NCBI GenBank assembly: GCA_030147305.1
Contig: JASLAE010000517.1
Location: 1-7,384 of the forward strand
Length of the DNA stretch: 7,384 bases
Direction of reading: 5' to 3'
Source: Cesiribacter sp.
Lineage (GTDB): Bacteria > Bacteroidota > Bacteroidia > Cytophagales > Cyclobacteriaceae
Below, one piece after another: positions 6,278 to 7,384 of this stretch. Position 1 is the stretch's first letter. The number at the start of each line of letters is the position of its first letter. Below the pieces are notes generated by a model. That model did not search any database. It was not told the origin of the DNA and was given only the letters and a program-made list of their open reading frames with translations. A program made the translations under genes and the position numbers.

Positions 6278-6431
6278 ATCTGCTTAGGACAATAAATGCA
6301 TGAATAACTGCTGGCAACCAGAAAAATATTGTTAGCAGCAGATTCAAAAAGAATTTACCACCAATGCCAAAGCGCAAGCCTACTGCCAAGGGTGGCAGCA
6401 AAATGGCCAGTATTACTTCTAAAAGAGACAT
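6276..6431 (-). CDS. Pmp3/YqaE-family small membrane protein
   Basis: A 51-aa integral membrane peptide in a frame short enough to be missed by ORF callers. The translation starts MSLLEVILAILLPPLAVGLR and continues through GKFFLNLLLTIFF to LPAVIHAFIVLSR. This fits the Pmp3 family (PF01679): first helix with ILLPPLAV (about 5-19), a Gly-rich turn FGIGGKFF (21-28), the conserved LNLLLT (29-34), and a second helix with LPAVIHAF (39-46; the family usually has P-G-I-I-H-A). Length is typical for the family. Pmp3-type proteins in yeast, plants and bacteria (YqaE) are linked to membrane potential and salt, cold or envelope stress; the molecular role is unclear. Start and stop are both well defined, and the gene shares its terminator with the topoisomerase gene. 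No Shine-Dalgarno is seen. Confidence 0.92.
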   Translation of the reverse strand: MSLLEVILAILLPPLAVGLRFGIGGKFFLNLLLTIFFWLPAVIHAFIVLSR

Positions 6432-6559
6432 ATCTATTGAAATTTAAGTCTAAAAAAATTACACTCTATCTTTACGCTGCTGGAAAATATTAGTTTTTTT
6501 AGCACCAAGCCCCTACTAATACTGTATTAAGCCGTATATTTATAAAAAATGGGTTTAAC

Positions 6560-6601
6560 GCTGCTACTTACATGTTATTATAAAGTGCTAGCAGCTTTTT
6601 T
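6560..6601 (+). terminator. Orphan terminator-like hairpin upstream of the T9SS-domain gene
   Basis: GCTGCTA (6560-6566) pairs perfectly with TAGCAGC (6589-6595), and six Ts follow at once. An inner CTT/AAG pairing (6567-6569, 6583-6585) can extend it across a 3-nt bulge, leaving a loop of about 13 nt. No plus-strand gene ends here, since the topoisomerase gene has its own terminator. It could end a small RNA, act in the leader of the downstream gene, or be chance. Confidence 0.35.
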
Positions 6602-6626
6602 CGCCATTAATATAATAAAATCGCCC

Positions 6627-6638
6627 ATTTACGTAAAT
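6627..6638. promoter_or_regulatory. 12-bp perfect palindrome ATTTACGTAAAT
   Basis: A perfect palindrome about 70 nt upstream of the ATG of the T9SS-domain gene, in the region expected to hold its promoter. It has the symmetry of a dimeric regulator's operator, but no regulator can be named. Confidence 0.3.
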
Positions 6639-6708
6639 AGCTTTTGTTTTTGGTGTGATTTTTGCTCCCTTCGAATAGAAAAGAGCTGGACACTTAACGT
6701 CTACGAGC

Positions 6709-7107
6709 ATGAAACAACTGTACATTCTCTTTCTATTTTTCTTCCTGGCGTCCGCAAGTACCGGAGCATGGGCACAGGTACGTACAAATGATACTGCACC
6801 TTTACAACCCAAGGTTAAAGAGTTTGCTTTCTCTGAAGACAGGCTTATTGACCCCCGCAGTGATGTGAAGCTTTTTCCTAACCCTGCGGTAGAATACCTT
6901 ATTGTTGAAATCAAGAGCGATGAACTTACCAACGTAAGCTTTGAGTTGAACAATATTATTGGCAATACCTTCCAGATTCGCAGCGAGCCTATGGGTAATA
7001 ACCACTATAAGATCTATGTAAAAGATTTACGGCCTGGCTATTATTTTCTAACCCTAAAGGACCAAAACAGCACCTATAAACGTGCTTACAGATTCCTGAA
7101 GAAATAA
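6709..7107 (+). CDS. Small secreted protein consisting mainly of a T9SS type A-like C-terminal sorting domain
   Basis: A 132-aa exported protein. Residues 1-22 are a signal peptide: positive start MKQ, hydrophobic core YILFLFFFLASAS, and an AWA|Q cleavage site at 22/23. There is no lipobox cysteine. A linker of about 30 residues follows. Residues about 53-132 resemble the T9SS C-terminal sorting domain (Por secretion tail): VKLFPNPAVEYLIVEI (53-68), FELNNIIGNTFQI (78-90), VKDLRPGYYFLTL (104-116) and the basic end YKRAYRFLKK (123-132). Normally this domain is the tail of a large secreted enzyme or adhesin; here almost no cargo precedes it. The N-terminus has a clear signal peptide, so it is not obviously a fragment. 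It could be a degenerate remnant, a free-standing beta-sandwich protein, or a small cell-surface protein. It has its own downstream terminator and no visible Shine-Dalgarno. Confidence 0.82.
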   Translation: MKQLYILFLFFFLASASTGAWAQVRTNDTAPLQPKVKEFAFSEDRLIDPRSDVKLFPNPAVEYLIVEIKSDELTNVSFELNNIIGNTFQIRSEPMGNNHYKIYVKDLRPGYYFLTLKDQNSTYKRAYRFLKK

Positions 7108-7134
7108 CATTGACCAAGTAAACTATAAGATTTT

Positions 7135-7163
7135 AAGGCCTGAAGAGATTCAGGCCTTTTTTT
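7135..7163 (+). terminator. Intrinsic terminator of the T9SS-domain gene
   Basis: AAGGCCTGAA (7135-7144) pairs with TTCAGGCCTT (7149-7158) over 10 bp, with a GAGA (GNRA-type) loop and a run of seven Ts (7157-7163). It lies about 27 nt after the stop codon. Confidence 0.92.
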
Positions 7164-7222
7164 ATGTGCAAAATTTACGGACATTAACTATGCGTCAGCA
7201 GCTTGCCCCTGCTGCCTACCCC

Positions 7223-7384
7223 ATGAAAAGCCATACGCTCCTTATTTGCATCATAATGTTAGGGATGTGTTTATCATTCCAGTGTTATGCGAATGATACA
7301 GATACAACAACTGTAAAACAAAAAGGAAGCTGGGTTGCCCTTCCGGTGCTGTACTATTCTCCAGAAACCAGGTTGGGCTTTGGT
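7223..7384 (+). CDS. Probable outer-membrane beta-barrel protein (surface antigen D15/BamA-like), N-terminal fragment
   Basis: The first 54 codons of a gene that runs off the right edge. MKSHTLLICIIMLGMC begins a signal peptide with likely cleavage after CYA (residue 23). The mature start NDTDTTTVKQKGSW leads into VALPVLYYSPETRLGFG (38-54), which resembles the first barrel strand (P-x-x-x-Y-x-P-E-T-x-x-x-F-G) of BamA/TamA-like surface-antigen proteins in Bacteroidota. That assignment rests on one short motif. An in-frame ATG at 7190 would add 11 residues (MRQQLAPAAYP), but the start at 7223 gives a more normal signal peptide. The gene follows a strong terminator and so should have its own promoter, though none is evident. 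Confidence 0.65.
   Translation, partial: MKSHTLLICIIMLGMCLSFQCYANDTDTTTVKQKGSWVALPVLYYSPETRLGFG

Noticed and set aside
6549..6791. Plus-strand frame of 80 codons starting MGLTLLLTCYY
   Set aside because: It runs through the orphan hairpin and palindrome and overlaps the signal-peptide region of the T9SS-domain gene in another frame; its later part is not protein-like.
1..7384. CRISPR array, insertion sequence, tRNA or rRNA
   Set aside because: I saw no regularly spaced repeats, transposase-like frames with terminal inverted repeats, or tRNA/rRNA signatures on either strand.

Overview
The window looks like a chromosomal segment of a Bacteroidota bacterium, most likely from the Cytophagales. 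The evidence is a type IX secretion (T9SS) C-terminal sorting domain, a bacterial topoisomerase IB, a two-domain glycosyltransferase of a type common in this phylum, TAnnTTTG-like (-7) promoter boxes, and starts that mostly lack Shine-Dalgarno sequences. The phylum call rests on recognised families, not on a database search.

Layout, left to right. The 3' part of prfB (release factor 2, 1-636, +) converges on a 773-aa glycosyltransferase with an added alpha-helical domain (670-2991, -), and the two share a terminator. A 442-bp AT-rich spacer (2992-3433) follows. Next are an alpha/beta hydrolase (minus) and a PfpI/DJ-1 family protein (minus), separated by a strong intrinsic terminator. Across a 140-bp divergent region lies a topoisomerase IB gene (5194-6261, +) with an unusually strong Shine-Dalgarno. 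It converges on a 51-aa Pmp3/YqaE-type membrane protein gene (6276-6431, -), again over a shared terminator. The right end holds a 132-aa secreted protein that is little more than a signal peptide plus a T9SS sorting domain (6709-7107, +), its terminator, and the first 54 codons of a probable outer-membrane protein (7223 to the edge, +).

Functionally this is mostly a set of single-gene transcription units, not one long operon. The PfpI-type protein, topoisomerase IB and Pmp3-type peptide each belong to families linked to stress tolerance, but a shared programme is only an inference. I do not see a convincing new multi-gene system, CRISPR array, mobile element or RNA gene. The most useful points are these: the first codons of the longest hydrolase reading frame are a terminator hairpin, so its true start is internal; the glycosyltransferase has lost the usual acidic residues of the GT4 EX7E motif; a small membrane-protein gene is easily missed; the T9SS sorting domain stands almost alone; and an orphan terminator-like hairpin lies upstream of that gene.
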